From Pseudomonas parasichuanensis (GTDB taxonomy: Bacteria > Pseudomonadota > Gammaproteobacteria > Pseudomonadales > Pseudomonadaceae), in assembly GCF_021601385.1 (NCBI RefSeq), contig NZ_BQHO01000010.1, positions 1 to 64,000 of the forward strand: DNA of 64,000 nucleotides. The letters are read 5' to 3'. Positions 1 through 10,573 of this stretch are shown here, one piece after another (position 1 is the stretch's first letter; each line of letters opens with the position of its first letter). The translations under genes were made by a program, and so were the position numbers. Under the pieces are notes generated by a model. That model was given only the letters and a program-made list of their open reading frames with translations, searched no databases and was not told the origin of the DNA.

Positions 1-284
1 CCCTTTGCGTTGGCCTACTTAGCTCCTGACCTGCCCGCATTTCGGAAAGTTCGACTTTTTTACGTCACTTTTTCCGAGCAAAACGCGGGCCGAATCTGGA
101 GTGTAGGGGACGAAACGACATTCTTGTGACTTGCTGGTCATTTTTATGGTGACCGTTCGTCCCCGCAAACGTTGGCGGGTGTTACAAAATTTGTACAGGT
201 AGGGACGTGCCGGGTCGGCAGGTGGGGCAGGGGTGAAAACAGGCAGGGCGGGAGCCGGGCGGCTCCCTGCGCAGGGGCGGTGAC
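1..284. other. Left-edge intergenic region with a large stem-loop
   Basis: No convincing gene is seen here. Positions 33-90 can fold into a long interrupted hairpin: GCCCGC at 33-38 pairs with GCGGGC at 85-90, and TCGGAAA near 42-48 pairs with TTTCCGA at 71-77. Positions 180-197 form an imperfect palindrome (TGT-T-ACAAA against TTTGTACA) that could be an operator for a gene beyond the left edge. Both functions are inferences from base pairing only. Confidence 0.3.
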
Positions 285-452
285 TCAGAGGCTGGCGGGC
301 TTGCCTTGCAGGCGGGCCTGCTCCAGCAGTTGGTTCAACTGCGCCACTTGCTGGCGCAACTGGTCACGTTCGTCCTTCAATTGGCGCAGTTCATCACGGC
401 GCATGGACACGTAGAGGGTCTGGGTGGGAGTGGCAGGCATCAGGGTACCCAT
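285..452 (-). CDS. Small coiled-coil protein, 55 aa
   Basis: A short basic/acidic helical protein of unknown function. After an N-terminal stretch rich in T and P, residues from about 18 onward form a heptad-like helix rich in R, E, Q and L, beginning with MRRDELRQLKDERDQL, which suggests a coiled coil and perhaps self-association. The longest frame starts at 488, but the ATG at 452 is preceded by GAGG at suitable spacing, so I chose it. It stands alone, about 200 bp from the divergently transcribed gnd gene. No signal peptide or membrane segment is seen. Confidence 0.55.
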   Translation of the reverse strand: MGTLMPATPTQTLYVSMRRDELRQLKDERDQLRQQVAQLNQLLEQARLQGKPASL

Positions 453-653
453 GAGCACACCTCGCAGGGCTGGCTGGTGACAAATCAAAGCGTAGTCGCT
501 TCACGCGGCGCGCATTCTGAATTCTTTCCCTGGCCATGGGAACTTTTTTGTTTATCGTGGTCTCGCCGTTCGTCGGTGAACCCTCGGCGGGTACGCTGGA
601 CTAATCTGAAATCCTTAACGGCTGTAATCCATTTCTAACGGGAGCGTCACCAC

Positions 654-3142
<2,489 letters not shown>

Positions 3143-3241
3143 TTGCACGCTCCTACAGAGATCGCGTCAGCCTATATTTCGGCGGAACGACCACCGCCTC
3201 CCAGGCATCCAACCTCAGACCCACCCGACCAAGGAGCCCGG

Positions 3242-5056
3242 ATGCCTGCCCCCATCGAAGACTACGCCCTCATCGGCAACTGCCGCAGCGCCGCCCTGGT
3301 CAGCCGCGACGGCGCCATCGACTGGCTGTGCCTGCCACGCTTCGACGCCCCGGCCGTGTTCGCGGCATTGCTGGGCAACGAAGAAAACGGCCGCTGGCGC
3401 ATCGCCCCCAGTGACCCGGTCGAACACTGCACGCGCCGCTACCTCGATGACACCCTGGTGCTGGAAACCCATTGGACCACCGCCAGCGGCCGCGCCCGTG
3501 TGCTTGACTGCATGCCCCTGGGGGGCAGCAACGCCATCGTGCGCATCGTCGAGGGCCTGGCCGGCGAAACCGCGTTCGAGATGGACCTGGTGCTGCGTTT
3601 CGACTACGGCCGCAGCGTGCCCTGGGTGGAAAAGCTCGACCCGCTGACCCTCAGCGCGGTGGCCGGCCCCGACCGGCTGATACTGCGCAGCAGCGTCGAA
3701 ACCCATGGCCAGGACCACCACAGCGTCGCCCGTTTTCGCGTGCGCACCGGCGAGCGCCAGGTGTTCAGCCTTTGCCACCAGCCCTCGCACCTGCCCGTTC
3801 AGCCCGGTTGCGATGTCGATGATGACCTGGAACAGACCATCGCCCAATGGCAGGCCTTTGCCGCCCGCTGCCCCGACGTTGGCCCTTACACCCATTTGGT
3901 GCGCCGCTCGCTGCTGACACTCAAGGCCATGACCTACGCGCCCACCGGCGGCATGGTCGCCGCCGTCACCACCTCGCTGCCCGAACGGGTGGGGGGTGAA
4001 CGTAATTGGGACTACCGCTACTGCTGGCTGCGTGACGCCACCATGACCTTGCTGGCCCTGATGAACCTCGGCTACTTCGACGAAGCCCAGGCCTGGCGCG
4101 AATGGTTGCTGCGTTCGGTGGCCGGCAATCCCGAGCAGATGCAGATCATGTACGGCCTGGCGGGGGAGCGCGACCTGCCCGAGTTCACCTTGCCCTGGCT
4201 GGCCGGCTACGAGCACTCCCAGCCGGTGCGCGTCGGCAATGCCGCTTCCGAGCAGCGCCAGCTGGATATCTATGGCGAACTCGCCGACGCCATGACCCAG
4301 GCCATCAAGGGCGGCCTGCCGCGTCATCCGCGCAGCTCCGCCATTGCCCGGCTGATCCTGCCCTATGTGGAAAGCATCTGGCGCGAGCCCGACGAAGGGC
4401 TGTGGGAAGTGCGCGGCGGCCGCCAGCACTTCGTGCATTCCAAGGTCATGGCATGGGTCGCCTTCGACCGCGCCGCCAGCCTGGCGCAGACCACCGAGGA
4501 AGACCGCGAGCGAGGCCGGCACTACCGGCGCGTTGCCGATGAGATCCGCGCTGAGGTCTGCGCTCGTGGCCTGGATCCTTCCGGGCAGCACTTCGTTCAG
4601 GCCTATGGCTCAAGCGAGCTGGACGCCAGCCTGCTGCAGGTTGCCCTGACCGGTTTTCTGCCGCCGGATGATCCGCGCTTTCTGCGCACCCTTGAGCAGG
4701 TCGAACAGCGCCTGCTGCGCAACGGTCTGCTGCTGCGCTATGACAGCGACAGCTGCAGCGATGGCCTGACGCCGGGGGAGGGCACGTTCCTGGTGTGTTC
4801 GTTCTGGTTGGCGGATGTGTATGTGCTGCTGGGGCGCCAGGAAGATGCACAAGCGCTGTATGAGCGGCTGACCGGGTTGTGCAATGACGTCGGATTGCTG
4901 GCCGAGCAGTACGACCCGGCGGGTAAGCGGATGCTGGGGAATTTTCCGCAGGCGTTCAGCCATATCGGGATTATCAATACAGCGTTGAATTTGCACCGGG
5001 CGCGGTGTCCGGTGCGGGATAGGGCGGGGGGGGTGATGGCTGTGACATCGATCTGA
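3242..5056 (+). CDS. Glycoside hydrolase family 15 protein (glucoamylase/trehalase-like)
   Basis: A predicted cytosolic GH15 enzyme of 604 aa, probably hydrolysing trehalose or alpha-glucosides. The N-terminal domain begins with IEDYALIGNCRSAALVSRDG and IDWLCLPRFDAP, typical of trehalase-like GH15 proteins. The (alpha/alpha)6 barrel carries NWDYRYCWLRDATMTL near residue 260 and a C-terminal TPGEGTFLVCSFWLADVY block with a catalytic-type glutamate. There is no signal peptide. The frame is open from 3143, but the ATG at 3242 sits 6 bp after AAGGAG, so I use it. It lies about 100 bp after zwf in the same direction, which would connect released glucose to that pathway; this link is inferred. Confidence 0.85.
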   Translation: MPAPIEDYALIGNCRSAALVSRDGAIDWLCLPRFDAPAVFAALLGNEENGRWRIAPSDPVEHCTRRYLDDTLVLETHWTTASGRARVLDCMPLGGSNAIVRIVEGLAGETAFEMDLVLRFDYGRSVPWVEKLDPLTLSAVAGPDRLILRSSVETHGQDHHSVARFRVRTGERQVFSLCHQPSHLPVQPGCDVDDDLEQTIAQWQAFAARCPDVGPYTHLVRRSLLTLKAMTYAPTGGMVAAVTTSLPERVGGERNWDYRYCWLRDATMTLLALMNLGYFDEAQAWREWLLRSVAGNPEQMQIMYGLAGERDLPEFTLPWLAGYEHSQPVRVGNAASEQRQLDIYGELADAMTQAIKGGLPRHPRSSAIARLILPYVESIWREPDEGLWEVRGGRQHFVHSKVMAWVAFDRAASLAQTTEEDRERGRHYRRVADEIRAEVCARGLDPSGQHFVQAYGSSELDASLLQVALTGFLPPDDPRFLRTLEQVEQRLLRNGLLLRYDSDSCSDGLTPGEGTFLVCSFWLADVYVLLGRQEDAQALYERLTGLCNDVGLLAEQYDPAGKRMLGNFPQAFSHIGIINTALNLHRARCPVRDRAGGVMAVTSI

Positions 5057-5173
5057 TGGCGTTATTTTGCTGTTGGATATTTTGCGGTTGGCCTGTTGCT
5101 CAGTTGCTAAGTTGAGAAGTTGTTGTTGGTTGTTTTTAATTTTGTATGTTCATTCATTTGCGATGTCGACGCG

Positions 5174-5729
5174 TAGTCACCTTTCCGCCCTTACGGCGGC
5201 TTGCTTTTTTTCTTGGAAAAAAGTAAGCAAAAACCGCTCGCTCCATTCATACGGCCCTCCGCTGCGCTGCGGGTCCCTTCGCTCCGGCGTCCTGAAGTCG
5301 CGAAGTTAGGGGCGGCGCCTGGGCTGGCGTTAGCTGTCGCTAGTTGGATTAAGTGGGAACTCTGGATTGCAATCGCTGGCAAGCCAGCTCCCACAGGGTA
5401 ATGCGAAAACTTCAGGCTTGCGCCGTACCTGTGGGAGCCGGCTTGCCGGCGATAGGGCCCGAACAAGCAACACATAAACAACAGACAAACTTAGATAACA
5501 GCATTTCTGCTCTTGATCTGTTTTTGCTTTTGCTTCTAAGCGCGCAATAGTCCAGGCAACACAAATTGCGACTTCAGGAGGCCGCGCGGGCCCGGAAGGC
5601 ACCGGAGTCGAGGGGACCCCGGAGCGCAGCGCAGGGGCCGTATGATGGGAGCAGGCGGTTTTGCCTACTTTTTCCGCGGGCGGCGAGCCAAGAAAAAAGT
5701 AGGCCGCCGTAAGGGCGGAAAGGTGACTA
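5174..5729. repeat. Long inverted-repeat element with internal REP pair
   Basis: The gap between GH15 and the DUF1737 gene holds a large imperfect palindrome. The left arm (about 5174-5307) begins TAGTCACCTTTCCGCCCTTA and runs through a T-rich CTTGCTTTTTTTCTTGG segment and a CGCTGCGCTGCGGG segment. The right arm (about 5566-5729) is its reverse complement in the same block order. A REP pair lies in the roughly 260-bp centre. Several short open frames run through the arms but look like repeat sequence, not genes. Blocks of this type recur in pseudomonad genomes; I cannot confirm copy number here. Confidence 0.7.
5372..5453. repeat. Inverted pair of REP elements
   Basis: Two Pseudomonas REP units face each other: ATCGCTGGCAAGCCAGCTCC at 5372 onward, and GTGGGAGCCGGCTTGCCGGC at 5431 onward. 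Each can form its own short hairpin, and together they form a cruciform. They sit in the centre of the larger inverted repeat at 5174-5729. Confidence 0.8.
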
Positions 5730-5952
5730 TAAGTCGCCATCGTCGCTGAGTGCGCATACATATATCAAAACCAAGCCGAAGCCATTACCGGCCCGAACAC
5801 AAAAAACTGACACTCCCCAATCATGAGAACGCTGCAAACCTGACGCCCTGCACCTGGTGGCCCTGACTCAATCCCAAGACGGGCGCCAGAGCGCCATGAC
5901 ATGATGGCCGACCCCGCGCCCATACATGCCCGCATCGAAAAAGGACTGCTCA

Positions 5953-6150
5953 ATGACCTCGCTACCTCCCGACAACCTGCCGGTCTACCGCCTGATCACC
6001 GGCAAGGACGACGCCAGCTTCTGCCAGCGCATTTCACAGCTGCTCGCCTTGGGCTACCGACTGCACGGTTCACCCAGCGTCACCTTCGATGCCAGCCTGG
6101 GGCACGTGATCGCTGCACAAGCGGTGCTGTGGCCGACGGTGGCGCAATGA
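5953..6150 (+). CDS. DUF1737 domain protein, 65 aa
   Basis: A small protein matching my recollection of the DUF1737 family: LPVYRLITGKDDASFCQRIS followed by LLALGYRLHGSPSVTFD. The family is widespread in bacteria, has no established function, and resembles a compact alpha/beta fold. I chose the ATG at 5953 because AAGGA lies upstream at good spacing; the frame is open from 5926. Its stop overlaps the start of the next acetyltransferase gene by 4 bp (ATGA), so the two form one transcription unit. Confidence 0.75.
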   Translation: MTSLPPDNLPVYRLITGKDDASFCQRISQLLALGYRLHGSPSVTFDASLGHVIAAQAVLWPTVAQ

Positions 6151-6602
6151 GCTCAATCACCCTGCGCAGGGCCGCCATCGAGGATGCCGACGTCATCGCG
6201 GCGTTGGTCAGTAAAGCCTACAGCCCTTACATCGCCAGGATTGGTCGCAAACCGGCGCCGATGCTCGATGATTATCAGCAAGTCGTGCGTGAGGACGATG
6301 TGTTCGTTGCCACCCTGGCCTCGCGCATCGTCGGGCTACTGGTCATGCGGCAGGAGGGGGGCGAGTTGCTGTTGGTGAACGTCGCTGTATTGCCTGCATG
6401 CAAAGGGCAGGGCATCGGGCGGATGCTGATGGACTTCTGCGAGGCACATGCCCGCGCTGCAGGCTGTGAGGCCATCCGGCTCTACACCCACGAGCGGATG
6501 ACCGAGAACATCGCAATCTATGCCCGGCTGGGTTATCACGAAACGCATCGGGCTGCGCAGGATGGGTTTGCGCGGGTGTTCATGTGTAAGTCATTGCTGT
6601 AA
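6147..6602 (+). CDS. GNAT family N-acetyltransferase
   Basis: A predicted cytosolic acetyl-CoA-dependent acetyltransferase of 151 aa. It starts ITLRRAAIEDADVIAALV, has the central strand LLLVNVAVLPACKGQGIGRMLM with the R/Q-x-x-G-x-G/A acetyl-CoA loop (KGQGIG, about residues 88-93), and ends with a YARLGYHE motif typical of the family C-terminus. The substrate cannot be read from sequence. The ATG overlaps the stop of the DUF1737 gene, indicating coupled translation. The frame is open upstream to 5901, but that extension overlaps the DUF1737 gene and is unlikely to be used. Confidence 0.85.
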   Translation: MSSITLRRAAIEDADVIAALVSKAYSPYIARIGRKPAPMLDDYQQVVREDDVFVATLASRIVGLLVMRQEGGELLLVNVAVLPACKGQGIGRMLMDFCEAHARAAGCEAIRLYTHERMTENIAIYARLGYHETHRAAQDGFARVFMCKSLL

Positions 6603-6620
6603 CCAAGGCCTGCGCTTTAA

Positions 6621-6739
6621 CTGTAGGAGCGGCCTTGTGCCGCGAAAGGGCCGCAGCGCGGCCCCTGGATTTCAGCATTGACGCAACAATCGCCGGGGCT
6701 GCTGTGCAGCCCTTTCGCGGCACAAGGCCGCTCCTACAG
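6621..6739. repeat. Inverted REP pair after the acetyltransferase gene
   Basis: CTGTAGGAGCGGCCTTGTGC at 6621 is mirrored by the reverse complement ending at 6739, with the inner CGCGAAAGGGC/GCCCTTTCGCG also paired. This forms a long hairpin between the convergent acetyltransferase and exporter genes. It may stabilise or end transcripts from both sides. Confidence 0.85.
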
Positions 6740-6821
6740 GGGGCGAGCGAGCAAGTTGGAGCCGGCTGGTTGGCGAGGAGGTCAGAACAGCAAAGTCACT
6801 GCCATTGGCAAAGCGCCCTTG

Positions 6822-7667
6822 CTACCTTGCCCGGCCTACCAACGCGGCTCCCGCACAAGCGGCCGCAATCGCCGCGATCCCCGCACATTGCAGCAGGCTC
6901 AATGTCTCGCCCAGCACCAGCCAGCCGGCAATCGCCCCGGCGGCCGGCGAGGCGCTGAGCAGCACACCGAACACGCTCGGCGGCAAATGGCGCATGGCGA
7001 ACATGTCCAGCAGGAAGGGCAGGGTGCTGGACAGCAATGCCACCGCCAGCCCCACGGCCAGTACCGTGGGTTGCAATAACTGGCTGCCGGCCTGCAACGT
7101 GCCCAGCGGTACGCCCAGCATCGCCGCCACCAGCATGCCGCTGGCCACTGCCTGGCGCCCGTGCACCGCCACCCGCGTGCCCAGGGTCACATACAGGCCC
7201 CAGGCCAGCGCGGCGGCCAGGGCATAGGCCACGCCGCGCAGGTCCAGCCCGTCTGCACCGGCCCCCCAGGGCAGCAGCACCAGGCCGAACGCCGACAGGG
7301 CGATCCACAACAAGTCGATGCGCCGCCGCGAGCTCAACAAGGCGACGCCCAGTGGGCCGATCACTTCAATCGATACCGCGATGCCCACCGGGATGTACAG
7401 GAACGCCCGGTAGATCAACAGGTTCATCAAGCCCATCATCAGCCCGTAGCCGACCAGGTCGCGCAGGTTGGCCTGGCGCCAGATGCGCCACGGGCGCAAC
7501 ACTGCCAGTAGAATCACCGCCGAGAGGCCCAGGCGCAGCGCAGCCACGCCTTCCGGCCCCACCAGGGGGAAGATGGCCTTGCCCACGGCGGCGCCCGATT
7601 GCACCGACACCAGGCCCAGCAGGGCAGCAAAGATGGGGGTGAATGCCCCCGGGTTGGCTTGGCGCAC
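6822..7667 (-). CDS. rhtA: RhtA-like EamA/DMT inner-membrane exporter
   Basis: A ten-helix drug/metabolite transporter of 281 aa, similar in layout to the E. coli threonine/homoserine exporter RhtA: GKAIFPLVGPEGVAALRLGL near residue 30 and a VPVGIAVSIEVIGPLGVAL-type segment near 100. It probably exports amino acids from the cytosol. The frame is open to 7721, but the GTG at 7667 has a very strong GGAGGT site a few bases upstream, so I use it. It is divergent from an Lrp-type regulator, a usual arrangement for amino-acid exporters, and that regulator likely controls it. Confidence 0.75.
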   Translation of the reverse strand: MRQANPGAFTPIFAALLGLVSVQSGAAVGKAIFPLVGPEGVAALRLGLSAVILLAVLRPWRIWRQANLRDLVGYGLMMGLMNLLIYRAFLYIPVGIAVSIEVIGPLGVALLSSRRRIDLLWIALSAFGLVLLPWGAGADGLDLRGVAYALAAALAWGLYVTLGTRVAVHGRQAVASGMLVAAMLGVPLGTLQAGSQLLQPTVLAVGLAVALLSSTLPFLLDMFAMRHLPPSVFGVLLSASPAAGAIAGWLVLGETLSLLQCAGIAAIAAACAGAALVGRAR

Positions 7668-7774
7668 AGCGACCTCCACGCAGATTCGTGGCAGGATTTT
7701 ACTGTGCAGGCCGTGAAGCATTGGCTGTATAACGCGCCGCAGGATGAGTGAATTGCTTTATTCGGACCCAGAAC

Positions 7775-8251
7775 ATGAATGATTTGCCCAAGCGCCCGCT
7801 CGACAGCTTCGACCAGGCGATCCTGCGCATGCTGCAACAGGACAACAAGACGTCGCAGCGGGTGATCGCCGAGGCCATCGGCCTGTCGACCCCCGCCGTG
7901 CAGCGCCGCATCACCCAGCTCGAAGCCAGCGGGGTGATTCTGGCCAATACCGCCGTCATCGCCCCGGAGGCGCTGGGCCAGGAGCTCACCGCCATCGTCG
8001 AGTCGCGCCTGTGCGACGACCGTTCGCTGGTGATGGACCGCGCCAAGCGTTACTTCGCCGGCGTGCCCGAGGTACAGCAGTGTTACTTCGTCAGTGGCGG
8101 GGTGTCGTTCATCATTGTCATGCTCGCGCGCAACGTCGCGCATTTCGAAAAGCTGGTCAGGCAGCATTTTGCCGACAACCAAGATATCCAGACCTACCGC
8201 ACGCTGATCGTGCTGGACAAGGTGAAAGTGGGGTTGGAGGTGGCAGTGTAG
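7775..8251 (+). CDS. Lrp/AsnC family transcriptional regulator
   Basis: A feast/famine-type DNA-binding regulator of 158 aa. An N-terminal winged helix-turn-helix (about residues 10-60) contains DQAILRMLQQDNKTSQRVIA and LSTPAVQRRITQLEASGVI. The C-terminal RAM domain, which binds amino acids and mediates assembly, spans about 70-150. The ATG at 7775 gives the usual Lrp N-terminus; a longer GTG start at 7748 is possible. It is divergent from the RhtA-like exporter gene with a gap of about 107 bp, so it probably regulates that gene in response to an amino acid. Confidence 0.88.
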   Translation: MNDLPKRPLDSFDQAILRMLQQDNKTSQRVIAEAIGLSTPAVQRRITQLEASGVILANTAVIAPEALGQELTAIVESRLCDDRSLVMDRAKRYFAGVPEVQQCYFVSGGVSFIIVMLARNVAHFEKLVRQHFADNQDIQTYRTLIVLDKVKVGLEVAV

Positions 8252-8284
8252 GCTGGCTTCCAGGGTGTGCCTGTTGGCGTCTGC

Positions 8285-8360
8285 CCTGTGGGAGCAACAG
8301 CTTTCTGTAGGAGCGGACGTGCAAGTCCATCGAGCGGGAGCCGGCCTGCAGGCGATGAGT
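8285..8360. repeat. Degenerate REP units
   Basis: The segment holds CTGTGGGAGCAACAG, CTGTAGGAGCGGACGTGCAA and GCGGGAGCCGGCCTGCAGGC, three decayed REP-like half units. They lie just after the Lrp-type gene and before the possible structured RNA region. Pairing is weaker than in the other REP sites of the window. Confidence 0.55.
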
Positions 8361-8416
8361 ACAGTGCAAGCAACACAAGCCAGTTGCACCGAAGGATGAT
8401 CTGCGGTGTCGAGAAG

Positions 8417-8435
8417 TGTGACGCATTACGTCACA
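8417..8435. promoter_or_regulatory. 19-bp palindrome, candidate operator
   Basis: TGTGACG-CATTA-CGTCACA is a perfect 7-bp inverted repeat with a 5-bp spacer. The TGTGA/TCACA ends recall Crp/Vfr sites, but the spacing between them is 9 bp instead of 6, so a different dimeric regulator is more likely. It lies between the Lrp-type gene and the 93-aa gene. Confidence 0.35.
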
Positions 8436-8576
8436 AACCTTGCTTTGCGATCGTTAGCTCATACGCAGATCGCGCGGCTGCAGCAGGCAGCCTGAAGCGC
8501 CTCGACCGCAAGCTATCCGAACGGGTGGCAAGGTGAGGAAAACGGCCTATCCTGCCTACTGATCCCGAGGCCAGGG

Positions 8577-8599
8577 AAAAGGGCCGTGCAGGCCCTTTT
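8577..8599 (+). terminator. Intrinsic terminator-like hairpin
   Basis: AAAAGGGCC and GGCCCTTTT pair with a GTGCA loop, giving a perfect 9-bp stem with an A-tract before and a T-tract after, so it could act in both directions. It lies 28 bp upstream of the next start codon, so it ends a transcript from upstream or acts as an attenuator. Confidence 0.6.
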
Positions 8600-8627
8600 G
8601 CCGTTTCGATGACAGAAGGAGCCTGCC

Positions 8628-8909
8628 ATGCCCCGTCACGCCGCCAATCCCCAATCCCATGACGCCGGCCTGCTGCGCTGGCTCGGTGAAGCATTCACTG
8701 CCACCGAGCGCCAGCACATCCTGGTAGAGGCGCTGGCTACCCGTAACAACAGGCTGGTGGACCCCTACAGAAGCGATGATTACCGGGTGACGTTCGAAGA
8801 CGAGCACGTGCTGATCGAGCGCCATGACGACAAGGACCAGCCTGCTGTACGTGTGCCGCTGGACGTGTTCATCGCGGCACTGCAGGCATGGCAGCAGCCC
8901 GACGCCTGA
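8628..8909 (+). CDS. Hypothetical protein, 93 aa
   Basis: A small acidic soluble protein that I do not recognise. The N-terminal half is helical (AGLLRWLGEAFTATERQHIL). The second half looks like short strands (YRVTFEDEHVLIERHDDK) followed by a final helix (VPLDVFIAALQAWQ). It has no signal peptide or membrane segment. The start is well supported by AGAAGGAG upstream. It stands alone after a terminator-like hairpin and is convergent with the lipoprotein gene at 8924. Confidence 0.6.
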   Translation: MPRHAANPQSHDAGLLRWLGEAFTATERQHILVEALATRNNRLVDPYRSDDYRVTFEDEHVLIERHDDKDQPAVRVPLDVFIAALQAWQQPDA

Positions 8910-8923
8910 CCGGGCTGCCCCCT

Positions 8924-9469
8924 TTACACATCGCTGTCACTGAGCACGCAGTGCGCGACCCCTTTGACCCCACTGGCATGGGCGCTGACATGGCGCACCT
9001 TGAACCCGGGGCTCTGCACCGTCGCCTTGGGCGTCCAGCCATCGCCGTTGTCGACCTGGTAGCTGATCGAGCCATCGGCATGCCAGGCCAGGCGCAGGCC
9101 GTACTGGTCATTGCGATTGGGCACGGTGAGGAAGTGATCGCTGATGACGGCAGTGTCGTTGACGAAAGTGCGCAGGTGGAACGTACGTTGATCGCTGCCG
9201 TTGACCTGCGGTGAGCTGGACAGGAACAGGGTGTAGTCCTCGCGCTCGTCCTGGGCGGCAGCGAGGATCACCGAGGGCACCCATTTGTCGCCGGTGTGGT
9301 TTTCCTCGATGCTCACCTGGCAGGTCAGTTGGCCGCGGTCGCCCACGTATTCACGCAGGAAGTTGTGGTACCGACCATATGGCACATCGAACGCCAGGCG
9401 TTGGCCTGGCGTGCAGCCGAGCAACAGGCCCAGGCCAGCCATACCCACTGTTCTTGCGAGATTCTTCAC
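8924..9469 (-). CDS. Putative lipoprotein of unknown function, 181 aa
   Basis: A predicted periplasmic lipoprotein. It has a short signal peptide (MKNLARTVGMAGLGLLL) with a lipobox LLLGC, the cysteine being residue 19. The mature part is strand-rich, with repeated short segments (YTLFLSSSPQ, QRTFHLRTFVND, YGLRLAWHADGSISYQVDNG), consistent with a beta-sandwich. Two further cysteines (CQVS near residue 50 and HCVLSD near 174) could form a disulfide. No domain name can be assigned. It is upstream of the NIPSNAP gene's 3' end on the same strand, about 100 bp away. Confidence 0.65.
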   Translation of the reverse strand: MKNLARTVGMAGLGLLLGCTPGQRLAFDVPYGRYHNFLREYVGDRGQLTCQVSIEENHTGDKWVPSVILAAAQDEREDYTLFLSSSPQVNGSDQRTFHLRTFVNDTAVISDHFLTVPNRNDQYGLRLAWHADGSISYQVDNGDGWTPKATVQSPGFKVRHVSAHASGVKGVAHCVLSDSDV

Positions 9470-9570
9470 GTTGCGTTCCTTGCTTTGGGAGGGTCATTTG
9501 GCGGGGCGCAAGGCTAGCGTCGCGGCCTGCCCGGCGCAACCACGACAGACGCGACGCCAGTTGCCGAAGC

Positions 9571-9876
9571 TCAGCCGTGCACGGGCCGCAGGAAGCTGCG
9601 TTCGTAGCTGAGGATGAAGCGCTGCTCGGTGGCCAGGGCGAAGGCGGCGATGCACTCGGGATCGCTTTCCGACGCCGTGCGGTACTGCTCGTAGGCGGCG
9701 AGGCTTGGGAAGCTGAACAAGGCGTAGGCGACGTTGTTGGCGCCTTCGCTGGGCAGGAAGTAGCCGTGGTGCGTGCCGCCCATGCGGTTGACCAGGCCGA
9801 TCCACAACTTGCCGTAGGCCTCGAAAGCAGGGATCTGATACGGGTCGATGATGTACTTGAGGTGGCAGGTGATCAT
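9571..9876 (-). CDS. NIPSNAP family protein
   Basis: A 101-aa dimeric alpha/beta-barrel-type protein. It starts MITCHLKYIIDPYQIPAFEAYG and has HHGYFLPSEGANNVAYALFSFP in the middle, as in bacterial NIPSNAP proteins. The family lacks a proven enzymatic role. The frame is open to 9912, but the ATG at 9876 follows AAGGAT at good spacing and matches the usual N-terminus. It is flanked by two lipoprotein genes on the same strand, each with its own apparent start region. Confidence 0.8.
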   Translation of the reverse strand: MITCHLKYIIDPYQIPAFEAYGKLWIGLVNRMGGTHHGYFLPSEGANNVAYALFSFPSLAAYEQYRTASESDPECIAAFALATEQRFILSYERSFLRPVHG

Positions 9877-9945
9877 TGCACGCAATCCTTTGGGTGAGCC
9901 GGGGAGGCTCACCTTACAGGGGGCGGCGGCGGGCGTCGATGGGCG

Positions 9946-10503
9946 TTACGGCGTGTCAGCCTGGCGCCAGATCAGCTGATCGGTGGGGTAGCCCTGCTCG
10001 CGCGCCCGTTGCAGCAACTGCTCGCGGGTCTGGCTGCTGACCGTCGGGCTGCGCGACAGCAGCCACAGGTATTCGCGGTTGGGGTGGCCGACCAGTGCCA
10101 CGCGGTAGTCCGGGTCGTGGTACAGCACCCAGTACTCGCCCTTGGTCAGGTCGGGCGCGAGGCGGCTGAACCAGTTGTCGAAACGCACCCAGAGCTTGTC
10201 GGTGCGCCCGGGCACCTGCGCCTGGGCGATACCGTGGGCGCTGTTCCACTGGCCGTCCTGTTCCTTGCAACGGTTGTCGACGTCGATCTGGCCATCCTCG
10301 CGCAGCCCATAGCGCGCCTCGGACTGCACGCAGTTGCGCTGGAAGAACATCGGCAGCCGCGCCAGTTCGTACCAGGTGCCCTGGTAGCGTTGCAGGTCGA
10401 CTTGCTGGGTCGTGGGGGGCGGCAGGTGCTGCTCCTTTGAGCTGGAGCAGCCGGCCACTGCGAGGGTCAGGCAGGACAGCAGCAAAGCCGTGCGCATCGT
10501 CAT
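9946..10503 (-). CDS. blc: Bacterial lipocalin (Blc-like) outer-membrane lipoprotein
   Basis: A lipocalin of 185 aa that should bind fatty acids or lysophospholipids at the outer membrane. It has a signal peptide and lipobox (LAVAGC, cysteine about residue 19), then the lipocalin motif YQGTWYELARLP at about 40-51 and RNCVQSEARYGL. The C-terminal half has WVRFDNWFSRLAPDLTKGEYWVLYHDPDYRVALVG, matching the Blc fold. The start has AGGAG 6 bp upstream. In enterobacteria this gene is linked to stress sigma factors; regulation here cannot be read. Confidence 0.85.
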   Translation of the reverse strand: MTMRTALLLSCLTLAVAGCSSSKEQHLPPPTTQQVDLQRYQGTWYELARLPMFFQRNCVQSEARYGLREDGQIDVDNRCKEQDGQWNSAHGIAQAQVPGRTDKLWVRFDNWFSRLAPDLTKGEYWVLYHDPDYRVALVGHPNREYLWLLSRSPTVSSQTREQLLQRAREQGYPTDQLIWRQADTP

Positions 10504-10573
10504 GGGTAGCTCCTGGCAAGGTGAGGGGTCACCTGATGTTCGATGCGCAGGCCGGGCAAAAGGTTTTACCGGA

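Larger units (their letters stand above)
8398..8600 (+). ncRNA. Possible small structured RNA ending at an intrinsic terminator
   Basis: This stretch has no credible ORF but shows several RNA-like features. GATCTGCG at 8398-8405 is exactly complementary to CGCAGATC at 8464-8471, and the stretch ends at a clear GC-rich hairpin (8577-8599). The direction is inferred from the terminator. It could instead be leader sequence for the 93-aa gene at 8628, in which case the hairpin would be an attenuator. I do not recognise it as a known RNA family. Confidence 0.25.

Noticed and set aside
5067-5761. Several short frames in the repeat element
   Set aside because: They run through the inverted repeat arms and REP units, a known source of spurious small ORFs.
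8417-8435. Vfr/Crp site
   Set aside because: The TGTGA/TCACA ends fit, but the 9-bp spacer differs from the 6-bp spacer of Crp-type sites; kept only as a general operator candidate.
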